NCBI RefSeq assembly: GCF_963678835.1
Contig: NZ_OY787469.1
Coordinates: forward strand, 434,001-498,000
DNA from: an uncultured Desulfuromonas sp.
Lineage (GTDB): Bacteria > Desulfobacterota > Desulfuromonadia > Desulfuromonadales > Desulfuromonadaceae
DNA length: 64,000 nt
Direction of reading: 5' to 3'
Positions within the stretch are counted from its first letter, which is position 1; the number at the start of each line of letters is the position of its first letter. The notes beneath the pieces are model-generated. The model had not been told where the DNA came from and did not search any database. It worked only from the letters and a program-made list of their open reading frames with translations. The translations under genes and the position numbers were made by a program. This document shows positions 48,481-56,281 of this stretch, piece after piece.

Positions 48481-49168
48481 AGGATTTTTCCTTTATCATC
48501 ATGTCGTCCGACGCCACCACCTGACCCCCTTGCAACTCAATCACCTGGCTGCCAAGACGCTGGGCCTGAGCCTGGTCATGACTGGCGATAATCACGGTGA
48601 TACCCTGATCGGGCAGGGTGGAGATCAGTTGTTCGAGACGCTCGACACTGTATTTGTCCATATTGGCTGTTGGTTCATCAAGGAGCAGAACTTTGGGACG
48701 TAGCGCCAGAGCACGGGCAATGGCGACCCTTTTTTGTTCTCCGCCCGAGAGTTCACGTGCGTTGCGGTGGTGAAAATCTGCCAAACCGACACTGGCCAGT
48801 GCGTCATTAACCGCCTGCTGTGCCTGATTGGAGCAGATGCCGCCAAGGCGCAGGGCCATGCGCAAATTGTCACTGACCGTGCCGTCAAACAGATAAGGCG
48901 TCTGATGGACCAACGTGATCTGACGGCGTAACCGTGGCAGGGAGAACCAGCCCCGCTGGACACGGCGTTGCCTGAAATAGAGTGACCCGCTTTGCGGGGT
49001 AACCAGCAGCGCCAGGCAGTTGAGCAAGGTACTCTTGCCGGAGCCGTTGGCGCCATGCAGTGCGTAGAGGTGTCCGGTTGCGAATGACAAAGACGCGATG
49101 TCCAGGGCGCAGCGCTGCTCATTGGCATAGCGGTAGCGGATCTGTTCAAGACGGTACAGTTCACTCAT
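48473..49168 (-). CDS. tupC: Tungstate ABC transporter ATPase TupC
   Basis: 231 residues. Walker A HGANGSGKST (near 37), signature ELSGGEQKRVAIARAL, Walker B VLLLDEPTANMD and the H-loop IASHDQAQA. Gene order tupA-tupB-tupC-moeA identifies it. It energises uptake. It overlaps the permease gene by four bases. Confidence 0.92.
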   Translation of the reverse strand: MSELYRLEQIRYRYANEQRCALDIASLSFATGHLYALHGANGSGKSTLLNCLALLVTPQSGSLYFRQRRVQRGWFSLPRLRRQITLVHQTPYLFDGTVSDNLRMALRLGGICSNQAQQAVNDALASVGLADFHHRNARELSGGEQKRVAIARALALRPKVLLLDEPTANMDKYSVERLEQLISTLPDQGITVIIASHDQAQAQRLGSQVIELQGGQVVASDDMMIKEKSYA

Positions 49169-49857
49169 CGGGACCTCTGTTGCAGAAAATTGAGAAAAAT
49201 ATTAATTGCCAGGGCCACGGACAACAAAATGATGCCCAAGGCCAGACCAAAGGCGAATTCCCCTTTGCTGGTCTCCAGAGCAATCGCCGTGGTCATGGTG
49301 CGGGTATAGCCGCGAATGTTGCCGCCGAGCATCATGGCCACGCCCACTTCGGCGATAATGCGGCCAAAGCCGGCAATCAGAGCGGCCATAATGCCGAAGC
49401 GGATCTCCTTGACCAAAACCAGCACACTGGTCAGAGGGCCGGCTCCCAGAGTCTGAGCGGTCGGCAGAATGCGTGGATCCGATCCGACCACCGCCGCCAG
49501 GGTGTAATTGGTGACGATGGGCGTGGCCAGAATCGTCTGACCGATAATCATGGCGCCCGGAGTAAACAGCAAACCGAACTGCCCCAGAGGTCCCTGGCGA
49601 CTGAGAAAGCCGTACACCACCAGGCCAACCACCACCGTCGGCAAGGCCATCAACGTGTTCAGCAGCGTCAGGCAAATGGTTTTGCCGGTGAACTGGTTGA
49701 GGGCAATGACAATGCCGATGGGCACACTGACCAGTGTGGCGATAACAATGGCCACACTCGAGATCGTCAGGGAGGTGTTCACCGTATTGAACACCTCCCC
49801 GTCGAATGACAGAATCAACGCAAACGCTGTGCGCAATGATTCAACAATAAAGCTCAC
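49165..49857 (-). CDS. tupB: Tungstate ABC transporter permease TupB
   Basis: 230 residues with about five to six membrane helices. The EAA-type loop is GRIIAEVGVAMMLGGNIRG. Helices include LTISSVAIVIATLVSVPIGI and the C-terminal LGIILLSVALAINIFLNFL. It forms the channel with TupC. Nine bases separate it from tupA. Confidence 0.92.
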   Translation of the reverse strand: MSFIVESLRTAFALILSFDGEVFNTVNTSLTISSVAIVIATLVSVPIGIVIALNQFTGKTICLTLLNTLMALPTVVVGLVVYGFLSRQGPLGQFGLLFTPGAMIIGQTILATPIVTNYTLAAVVGSDPRILPTAQTLGAGPLTSVLVLVKEIRFGIMAALIAGFGRIIAEVGVAMMLGGNIRGYTRTMTTAIALETSKGEFAFGLALGIILLSVALAINIFLNFLQQRSR

Positions 49858-49866
49858 CGGCGATCC

Positions 49867-50673
49867 TTATTTCTCGTAGGTGAAGAACAATTGCTGGTTG
49901 TTTTTCCGGTAAGCGTCAATCATGTGCTGACCGGTTTCCCCGGTGAGAAAATTGGCAAACGCCGTGGCCAGTTTAAATTTGACATGCGGATGCTTGGCCG
50001 GGTTCACCGGAATGACCCCGTACGGGTTGAACAACCGCTTGTCGCCTTCCACCACAACCTTCAGGGAGATTTTATCCTGATAGGCAATGTAGGTACCGCG
50101 GTCGGTCAGAGCATAGCCCTGGCGCTCATCGGCCATGGTCAGAACTTCACCCATGCCGCGTCCCGCTTCTAGATACCAGTCACCGGCCGGTTTCAGGTCG
50201 GCGGCTTTCCACAATGAAAGCTCTTTGAAGTGGGTGCCGGACTCATCACCACGTGAAACAAAGGTTGCTTTGCTGTGGGCAATTTTCGCCAGAGCCGCAG
50301 CCACATCACTGGTGCCTTTAATGCCCGCCGGATCCGTTGTCGGACCGACGACGACAAAGTCATTGTACATCACATCCTGACGATCAACGCCGTAGCCGCC
50401 ATCGACAAAGGCATCTTCCTTGGCCCGAGCGTGGACCAGAATCACATCCACATCACCGGCCATGCCCAGCTTAATCGCCTTGCCGGTCCCCACGGCAATC
50501 ACATCGACCTTACAGTGGTTCTGCGCTTCAAAGGTCGGCAGCAGGGCACTGAGCAGTCCGGAGTTTTCCGTCGATGTGGTTGTGGCCAGCTTCAGGTGCT
50601 CCTGAGCCAGAGCGACTCCAGCCAGCAGCACGACGATCATCAGTGAAAAGAGTACCATTCGCAGTTGTTTCAT
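49867..50673 (-). CDS. tupA: Tungstate-binding periplasmic protein TupA
   Basis: 268 residues. Signal peptide about 1-23 (MVLFSLMIVVLLAGVALAQ), then the oxyanion motif TTTSTENSG with T31-S34 typical of TupA, and FVSRGDESGTHFKEL. TupA binds tungstate with much higher affinity than molybdate. The ATG at 50673 (AAGGAA upstream) gives a normal signal peptide. A second in-frame ATG at 50766 follows the riboswitch-linked ribosome site and would add 31 residues, so a longer or coupled form is possible. Confidence 0.93.
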   Translation of the reverse strand: MKQLRMVLFSLMIVVLLAGVALAQEHLKLATTTSTENSGLLSALLPTFEAQNHCKVDVIAVGTGKAIKLGMAGDVDVILVHARAKEDAFVDGGYGVDRQDVMYNDFVVVGPTTDPAGIKGTSDVAAALAKIAHSKATFVSRGDESGTHFKELSLWKAADLKPAGDWYLEAGRGMGEVLTMADERQGYALTDRGTYIAYQDKISLKVVVEGDKRLFNPYGVIPVNPAKHPHVKFKLATAFANFLTGETGQHMIDAYRKNNQQLFFTYEK

Positions 50674-50776
50674 AACGATTTTTCCTTCAAACAAAGGGGG
50701 TAAAATAAAATGACCCTCCATTGCCGGGAAAGACAAAAAAACGGCACCAATCACCTTGATGATCATTGACCGTCAG

Positions 50777-50875
50777 CTCCTTTCCAAGCGTGGGAGGCTC
50801 GCCAGTTTCCCGAAGAACCCATAGGCCTGCCACCTTGGGATGTGCCGGTAGGTGAACAGACTCGGAGTTGTAACG
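50777..50875 (-). promoter_or_regulatory. Moco/Tuco-type riboswitch upstream of tupA
   Basis: Read on the minus strand: CTCCGAG (50867-50861), a helix CACCT/AGGTG, GGCAGGCC, GGGTT..GGGAAAC, GCCTCCCA and CTTGGAAAGGAG. Order and sequence match the aor leader closely. The early CTCC could pair with the late GGAG ribosome site, suggesting control of translation. It resembles the molybdenum/tungsten-cofactor RNA family; family membership is recalled, not searched. Confidence 0.7.
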
Positions 50876-51421
50876 ATTATCGTGTCGGTGCCTCGGGCAT
50901 CCGACAGCTCTTTTTTATGGCAGCCTGTATACGTGCAAGTCTCGTGCACAATCGTTGCGGGCGAGCCATTAAAAAGTCTATGCGAGCGGAGCGGCGAAAT
51001 GTTTTTGCAGGGGTGCTTCTTATGTAACCTCCTTGTTTTACAGGTTATTATCCCTGTCAAAGCCAACTGTTCCAATCTGTACCAGGGACGCGAATTGCTA
51101 TTTTCTGCGGCAGCACAAATGCACTAAAAGTGTAACAAAGTGGAACGCATTGTCACGAACTAGAGCTGGTTCTGTGCCAATTAATAACGGTTGGTGCGGT
51201 CGCGTCGGGCCAACAAGGCGGGGGGGATTGCGTGAAGAGGGGGGTGTTCACTGTTCCATTCTGATAATCCGTGTGTGGCGAGCTGTTGCATTGTGTTCCA
51301 AACTGGATCAAATCGTCGCGTTGACGACAAGTCGTGGTTTGATGATTCTGTAGACGGCAAAGCAGTGTTCCACTATGTAACTCTTTTGAATTACGAAGCT
51401 TTTTAGGAAAATATTTAAAAG
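50876..51421 (+). promoter_or_regulatory. Intergenic control region with five GTTCCA-type dyads
   Basis: No gene is seen between the tupA leader and the alcohol dehydrogenase. Sites resembling TGTTCCA-N3-TGTWACA occur at about 51068-51084, 51131-51147 (reverse strand), 51252-51268, 51294-51310 and 51366-51382. The best is TGTTCCACTATGTAACT. They precede a sigma54 promoter by 40 to 350 bases, the usual place for enhancer sites. A hairpin GTCGGTGCC/GGCATCCGAC with a T-run (50884-50911) could terminate plus-strand transcription. Confidence 0.55.
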
Positions 51422-51437
51422 TGGCACCCAAGTTGCT
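51422..51437 (+). promoter_or_regulatory. Sigma54 (-24/-12) promoter of the alcohol dehydrogenase
   Basis: TGGCAC-N5-TTGCT with the exact five-base spacer. Transcription should begin near 51449, leaving a leader of about 150 bases before the ATG. Confidence 0.85.
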
Positions 51438-51598
51438 CTATGGGGAGGTAGCGTTGTCCGTACCTGAATCAGGTGTTCTGGTGCAGGGATTCTACCGGAT
51501 CTATTTCACATCACTATCGATGGAGGAGCCGGGCGGATTTGAGAGACTGTCATGCGGACGTTATATCTCATTCACAACAGCAACAAAGGAGAGAACTA

Positions 51599-52762
51599 AT
51601 GGCATTAGCAGATCAAACTTACGGTTTCTTCATCCCGACAGTATCTTTGATGGGGGTAGGTTGTGCCAAGGAAGCCGGCGATCAAGCAAAAGCACTGGGC
51701 GCTACCAAGCTGCTCATCGTTACTGACGCAGGCCTGGCTGCCATGGGCGTTGCCGACACCATCAAAGGTTATGTTGAAGCTGCCGGTCTGGAAGCTGTTA
51801 TCTTTGACGGCGCTGAGCCTAACCCGACGGATAAGAACGTTGCCGATGGCGTTAAAGTCTACGAAGACAACAAGTGTGACGGCATCATCACCCTGGGTGG
51901 TGGTAGCTCCCACGACTGCGGTAAAGGTGTTGGCCTGGTTGTTGGCAACGGCGGCCAGATTCGTGACTTCGAAGGTGTGAACCAGTCCACCAAATCCATG
52001 CCTCCGTTCCTGGCCATCAACACCACGGCAGGTACCGCGTCTGAAATGACCCGTTTCTGCATCATCACCAACACGGACACCCACGTTAAAATGGCCATTG
52101 TTGACTGGCGCTGCACGCCGAATATCGCCATCAATGATCCTGTTCTGATGGTTGGCAAGCCGGCTCCTCTGACTGCTGCGACCGGTATGGACGCACTGAC
52201 TCACGCTGTTGAGGCTTACGTTTCCACCATCGCTACTCCGATTACTGACGCTTGCGCGATCAAAGCGATTGAGCTGGTCGCTGAGTACCTGCGTCAAGCT
52301 GTTGCCAACGGCGAGAACATGGAAGCCCGCGACAAGATGGCTTACGCTGAGTACCTGGCCGGTATGGCATTCAACAACGCCAGCCTGGGTTACGTTCACG
52401 CCATGGCTCACCAACTGGGTGGTTTCTACAACCTGCCTCACGGTGTCTGCAACGCTGTCCTGCTGCCGGTTGTGTGCGAATTCAACGCCATCGCCAACGT
52501 GAAGCGTTTCGCTGACATCGCTGTTGCCATGGGCGAGAACATCGACGGCCTGTCTGACGTTGAAGCCGCTGAAGTTGCCATCGCTGCCATCCGTCGTCTG
52601 TCTGCAGACGTTGGTATCCCTGCCGGTCTGACCGAGCTGGGTGTTAAAGAAGAAGATCTGAAGATCATGGCAGAGAACGCTCAGAAAGATGCCTGCATGC
52701 TGACCAACCCCCGCAAGGCCAAGTTGGAGCAAGTGATCGACATCTACAAAGCAGCAATGTAA
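51599..52762 (+). CDS. Iron-containing alcohol dehydrogenase, highly expressed type
   Basis: 387 residues. NAD motif GGGSSHD (100-106); probable iron ligands Asp198, His202 (MDALTHAVEAY), His267 and His281 (HAMAHQLGGFYNLPHG). Codon use is strongly biased (GTT, CTG, GGT, AAC), as in the ATP synthase genes, implying very high expression. AAAGGAG precedes the ATG. Sigma54 promoter upstream; terminator then aor downstream. It probably oxidises ethanol or a similar alcohol to the aldehyde that AOR handles. Confidence 0.95.
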   Translation: MALADQTYGFFIPTVSLMGVGCAKEAGDQAKALGATKLLIVTDAGLAAMGVADTIKGYVEAAGLEAVIFDGAEPNPTDKNVADGVKVYEDNKCDGIITLGGGSSHDCGKGVGLVVGNGGQIRDFEGVNQSTKSMPPFLAINTTAGTASEMTRFCIITNTDTHVKMAIVDWRCTPNIAINDPVLMVGKPAPLTAATGMDALTHAVEAYVSTIATPITDACAIKAIELVAEYLRQAVANGENMEARDKMAYAEYLAGMAFNNASLGYVHAMAHQLGGFYNLPHGVCNAVLLPVVCEFNAIANVKRFADIAVAMGENIDGLSDVEAAEVAIAAIRRLSADVGIPAGLTELGVKEEDLKIMAENAQKDACMLTNPRKAKLEQVIDIYKAAM

Positions 52763-52814
52763 CACTCGGCCCTCAAGGGCTGATCTGACGGACACTGTCA
52801 GAAACGACCAGCAC

Positions 52815-52842
52815 GGGAGAGGCTCCGGCCTCTCCCTATTTT
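52815..52842 (+). terminator. Terminator after the alcohol dehydrogenase
   Basis: GGGAGAGG/CCTCTCCC with loop CTCCGG, followed by TATTTTCAC. It may be partial, allowing some read-through into aor. Confidence 0.8.
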
Positions 52843-52857
52843 CACTCAAAAGCACAA

Positions 52858-52958
52858 CCAAAGATCTCCGAGCCTGCCCCCCTACGGAGGTTGCCTTTAA
52901 GGGGACAGGCCAGCGGGTTGCATTGGAAACGGTGTGGCCTCCCAGTCTTGGAAAGGAG
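52858..52958 (+). promoter_or_regulatory. Moco/Tuco-type riboswitch upstream of aor
   Basis: CTCCGAG (52866-52872), GCCTG..CAGGC enclosing CCCCT/AGGGG, GGGTT..GGAAAC, GCCTCCCA and CTTGGAAAGGAG. The CCCCT/AGGGG helix is CACCT/AGGTG in the tupA leader, a compensatory change. The final GGAG is a ribosome site for a short leader ORF. Cofactor status probably governs access to it. Confidence 0.7.
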
Positions 52959-52967
52959 ATTCTTACC

Positions 52968-53003
52968 ATGCGCTTAACGTTAAGACACTGCAAAGGAGCC
53001 TGA
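52968..53003 (+). CDS. 11-codon leader ORF between riboswitch and aor
   Basis: ATG at 52968, nine bases after the riboswitch-linked GGAG, reads MRLTLRHCKGA and stops at 53001-53003. Five bases later comes the aor ATG. The aor ribosome site AAAGGAG (52992-52998) lies inside this ORF's last codons. It could couple riboswitch-controlled initiation to aor translation. Whether it is translated is unknown. Confidence 0.45.
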   Translation: MRLTLRHCKGA

Positions 53004-53008
53004 CACAC

Positions 53009-54739
53009 ATGGATAAGATTTTCCGCATTAACATGACCGACCTGACCACCACCGTTGAAGACGTCCCGGCTGAATGGGCCGGACTCGGTGGTCGTGCCCT
53101 GACCTCAACCATCGTTGCCACCGAGGTTGATCCTGAATGCCATCCTCTGGGAGAAAAAAACAAACTCGTTTTTGCCCCTGGCCTGCTAAGTGGTACCGCT
53201 GCGGCCCAATCCGGTCGTATGTCCTGCGGCGCTAAAAGTCCGCTGACCGGCGGTATTAAAGAGAGTAATGCCGGTGGCACCACCGCCCAGCAATTTGCCC
53301 GCATGGGCATCAAGGCGATGATCATCGAGGGCATGCCCAAAGATGATAAGTTTTACAGCCTGCACATCACCAAAGACGGCGTCACCATCGCCGAAGAATC
53401 CGAGCTGCTCGGCAGCGGCAACTTTGCCGTCATCGATGCCATGGTGGAAAAATATGATAAAAAGATCGGCGTCATGACCATCGGCCTGCCCGGCGAGCTG
53501 AAAATGGCGTCCGCCAATATTTCTGTTAAAGATCCTGACGGTAAAATCCGCAGCCACGGTCGTGGCGGCATGGGTGCCGTGATGGGTTCTAAAAAAATCA
53601 AGTACATGACCGTTGATTCCGACGGTGCCGGTGCCGTGCCCATCGCCGACCCCGACACCTTCAAAAAAGCCGCCCGCGTGTTTGCCAAGGCGATGCTGGA
53701 TCACCCGGTCAGCGGCGAAGGTCTGCCCACCTACGGCACCAACGTTCTGGTCAACATCCTCAACGAAGCCGGTGGTCTGCCGACCCGCAACTTCACCTAC
53801 GGCCAGTTTGACGCCCACGATAACATCAGTGGCGAGACCATGCACGACACCATTGTTGAGCGTGGCGGCAGCCCCAAGCACGGTTGCCATAAGGGCTGCA
53901 TCATCCAGTGCTCCCAGGTGTACAACGACAAGGACGGCAACTACCTGACCTCCGGTTTCGAGTACGAGACCATCTGGGGCATGGGTGCCAACTGCTGTGT
54001 CGAAAACCTCGACGAGATCGCTGAAGCCGACAACATCATGGATGACATCGGTGTTGATTCCATCGAAACCGTCGTTATGTTCGGTGTGGCCATGGAAGCG
54101 GGCATCCTGCCGTTCGGTGACGGCAAAGGGATTCTGCGCATGCTGCGCGAAGAGATCGGCAAAGGAACCCCTCTGGGTCGTATCCTCGGTGGTGGTGCCG
54201 GCAATGTCGGTCGCACCTACGGCGTGACCCGTGTTCCCGTGGTTAAAAACCAGGGCATCCCGGCATACGATCCGCGCAGTGTTAAGGGGATCGGCATCAC
54301 CTACGCCACCAGCACCATGGGCGCTGATCACACCTCCGGTTACACCATTGCGACCAACATTCTCAATGTCGGCGGCTTTGTTGATCCGCTGAGCAAAGAC
54401 GGACAGGTCGAGCTGTCGCGCAATCTGCAGATTGCCACCGCTGCCATCGACTCCACCGGTATGTGTATCTTTGTCGCCTTCCCGGCGCTGGATATCCCCG
54501 AGTGTCTGCCGGCACTGATCGACATGATCAACGCCCGCTTCGGCTGTGAGCTGACCGGCGATGACGTCACCGAGCTGGGTAAGAAAGTCCTCAAGCTGGA
54601 GCATCAGTTCAACCTCGATGCCGGCATGACCAACAAGGACGATCGTCTGCCCGAGTTCTTCAAGACCGATCCGGTTCCGCCGCACAACGCGATCTGGGAC
54701 TTCAGCGACGAAGAGATCGACGAATTCTGGAACTTTTAA
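53009..54739 (+). CDS. aor: Tungsten aldehyde:ferredoxin oxidoreductase
   Basis: 576 residues, somewhat shorter than archaeal AOR (about 605). N-terminal AOR domain with AGLGGRALTSTIVATEV and GRMSCGAKSPLTGGIKESNAGG; the Fe-S ligand region is GCHKGCIIQC, with further cysteines downstream (FGCEL). GVTRVPVVKNQGIPAYDPR and GITYATSTMGADHTSG are typical of the C-terminal domains. It converts aldehydes to carboxylic acids with ferredoxin and needs a bis-pterin tungsten cofactor. tup, moeA, moaA and moaD nearby support this. Strong codon bias. Confidence 0.93.
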   Translation: MDKIFRINMTDLTTTVEDVPAEWAGLGGRALTSTIVATEVDPECHPLGEKNKLVFAPGLLSGTAAAQSGRMSCGAKSPLTGGIKESNAGGTTAQQFARMGIKAMIIEGMPKDDKFYSLHITKDGVTIAEESELLGSGNFAVIDAMVEKYDKKIGVMTIGLPGELKMASANISVKDPDGKIRSHGRGGMGAVMGSKKIKYMTVDSDGAGAVPIADPDTFKKAARVFAKAMLDHPVSGEGLPTYGTNVLVNILNEAGGLPTRNFTYGQFDAHDNISGETMHDTIVERGGSPKHGCHKGCIIQCSQVYNDKDGNYLTSGFEYETIWGMGANCCVENLDEIAEADNIMDDIGVDSIETVVMFGVAMEAGILPFGDGKGILRMLREEIGKGTPLGRILGGGAGNVGRTYGVTRVPVVKNQGIPAYDPRSVKGIGITYATSTMGADHTSGYTIATNILNVGGFVDPLSKDGQVELSRNLQIATAAIDSTGMCIFVAFPALDIPECLPALIDMINARFGCELTGDDVTELGKKVLKLEHQFNLDAGMTNKDDRLPEFFKTDPVPPHNAIWDFSDEEIDEFWNF

Positions 54740-54768
54740 ACAACCTATAGAGTCGTGGACTCTCCTTG

Positions 54769-54816
54769 CCGGGTGCGACCAACCCCTGTGTTGTCCGGTC
54801 GCACCCGGATTTTTTC
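54769..54816 (+). terminator. Terminator after aor
   Basis: A 12-bp perfect stem CCGGGTGCGACC/GGTCGCACCCGG (16-base loop) with a following ATTTTTTC. The cofactor genes downstream may depend on read-through or a separate promoter. Confidence 0.9.
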
Positions 54817-54848
54817 TGAAGCAAAACGGTTTTACGGGTGCAGGAATG

Positions 54849-55073
54849 ATGAATATCACAGTTAAGCTGTTTGCCAATTTTCGCGTCGGGCGGTTTAAAG
54901 AAGCCCAGCGCAATTATCCCAATAACACGCCGTGTCGCCTGGTGCTGCAGGAACTGTACATCACTGAGGAGGAACTGGGCGTGCTGATGGTCAACAGCCG
55001 ACATGCCGATCTCGATCACGAACTTAAGGACGGCGATATTGTCTCCATCTTTCCCCTGGTTGGAGGCGGTTAA
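54849..55073 (+). CDS. moaD: MoaD-like sulfur carrier
   Basis: 74 residues with a ubiquitin-like fold: ITVKLFANFRVG at the start and DGDIVSIFPLVGGG at the end. The C-terminal Gly-Gly is the site adenylated and thiocarboxylated for dithiolene formation. Tandem ATGs at 54846 and 54849; the second is better spaced from AGGA. It is followed by the ThiF-like activating enzyme after one base. Confidence 0.85.
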   Translation: MNITVKLFANFRVGRFKEAQRNYPNNTPCRLVLQELYITEEELGVLMVNSRHADLDHELKDGDIVSIFPLVGGG

Positions 55074-55074
55074 C

Positions 55075-55893
55075 ATGTCGGAAGTTCGCGCCAGTGTAGA
55101 ATGCTGTGTGAGTGACGGCATGATCAGTTGGAGCGATCAGCTGACCATCGCCCGCCAATACGGTGTCAGCGTTGCATACATCGAAGCCGTGGCATTGGAA
55201 CGCGGCATTCTGCCGGCGCGCTATCAGCGCAACCGCAAGATGCTCAATTGCCGCGATCAGTTGGCACTGTTCAGTAGCCATGTCGCGGTGGTTGGTTGCG
55301 GCGGCCTGGGTGGCTACATCATCGAAGAGCTGGCCCGCATCGGCGTCGGCCACCTGACCGTGGTTGATCCCGACTTTTTTGAAGAACACAACCTCAATCG
55401 CCAGGTCCTGTCCACCCCGACAGACCTCGGTCATGACAAAGTTGTCGTAGCAGCACGCCGCGTGGCGGAGGTCAACCCGGCCGTGACTGTCACCCCGGTT
55501 GTCAAGGCACTGTCCCGTACAAACGGGTGCGGACTGCTGGCTGGTGCCCAGGTTGTGGTAGACGGGCTCGACAATATCGATACCCGTCTGGAACTGTCCG
55601 AAGTATGTGAAATCCTGGAGCTGCCCCTGGTTCATGGCGCCATTGCCGGTTGGTATGGCCATGTGACCTCGCAGATGCCCGGCGACAAAAGTTTACAGAC
55701 CCTTTACGCAGAGAAGCAGCGTCCGAAAGGGATTGAGGGATCGTTAGGCAATCCCTCCTTCACCCCGAGCCTGATTGCCTCTGTGCAAGTGGCCGAGGTG
55801 ATCAAGATTTTACTCAACCATGGGGAACCCCTGCGCCATCGCCTGTTTACCATTGATCTATTGGATATGGAGTGTACCGAAACACCCCTGTAA
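55075..55893 (+). CDS. ThiF/MoeB-family adenylyltransferase
   Basis: 272 residues. The nucleotide motif VVGCGGLGGYIIEELARIG, then DPDFFEEHNLNRQVL, and VVVDGLDNIDTRLELSEVC form an E1-like domain (about 65-240). It would adenylate the adjacent MoaD-like protein. The paired CxxC zinc motifs of E. coli MoeB are not seen, so it is of the shorter HesA/ThiF type. An N-terminal segment of about 60 residues precedes the E1 domain. Confidence 0.87.
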   Translation: MSEVRASVECCVSDGMISWSDQLTIARQYGVSVAYIEAVALERGILPARYQRNRKMLNCRDQLALFSSHVAVVGCGGLGGYIIEELARIGVGHLTVVDPDFFEEHNLNRQVLSTPTDLGHDKVVVAARRVAEVNPAVTVTPVVKALSRTNGCGLLAGAQVVVDGLDNIDTRLELSEVCEILELPLVHGAIAGWYGHVTSQMPGDKSLQTLYAEKQRPKGIEGSLGNPSFTPSLIASVQVAEVIKILLNHGEPLRHRLFTIDLLDMECTETPL

Positions 55894-55984
55894 ACAAGTG
55901 ATAACCCTTAGCAAAATAAGGGTAAAACCGCAACGATGCTGGCCTCCGGGTGGCTCTCTTTCTAACAAAATAATGGAGGATAAT

Positions 55985-56260
55985 ATGCCAACATTTGTTG
56001 TTGAACGAGATCTCGAAGGTGCTGGCTGGCTGTCAGCCGAACAACTCGAAGGCATCGCCCATCGCGCGTGCGAAATTGTCGATGCCATGGATCATCAGGT
56101 GACCTGGGTGGAAAGCTACGTCACCGAAGACAAGTTTTACTGCGTGTATATTGCACCTGACGTGGCCGCGGTGCAGGAACATGCCATGCGAGGGGAGCTT
56201 CCGATCAGCCGAGTGGCTGAGGTGTTCAAAAAATTTGGGCCGGAAGCAGACCACGCCTGA
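55985..56260 (+). CDS. DUF4242 small protein
   Basis: 91 residues (MPTFVVERDLEGAGWLSAEQ). The ferredoxin-like-fold signature includes VTWVESYVTEDKFYCVYIAP and EHAMRGELPISRVAEV, typical of DUF4242. Related SCO4226-type proteins bind nickel. Position within an aor-cofactor cluster suggests, but does not show, a role in metal handling. GGAGG precedes the ATG. Confidence 0.8.
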   Translation: MPTFVVERDLEGAGWLSAEQLEGIAHRACEIVDAMDHQVTWVESYVTEDKFYCVYIAPDVAAVQEHAMRGELPISRVAEVFKKFGPEADHA

Positions 56261-56281
56261 CCCGAACAAGGAGGGGGGGCT

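Noticed and set aside
51605..53008. 467-codon open frame on the minus strand
   Set aside because: Antisense to the alcohol dehydrogenase and crosses its terminator and the aor leader; no domain.
53186..54913. 575-codon open frame on the minus strand
   Set aside because: Antisense to aor, Gly/Asp/Val-rich as expected from mirrored codons, no domain or ribosome site.
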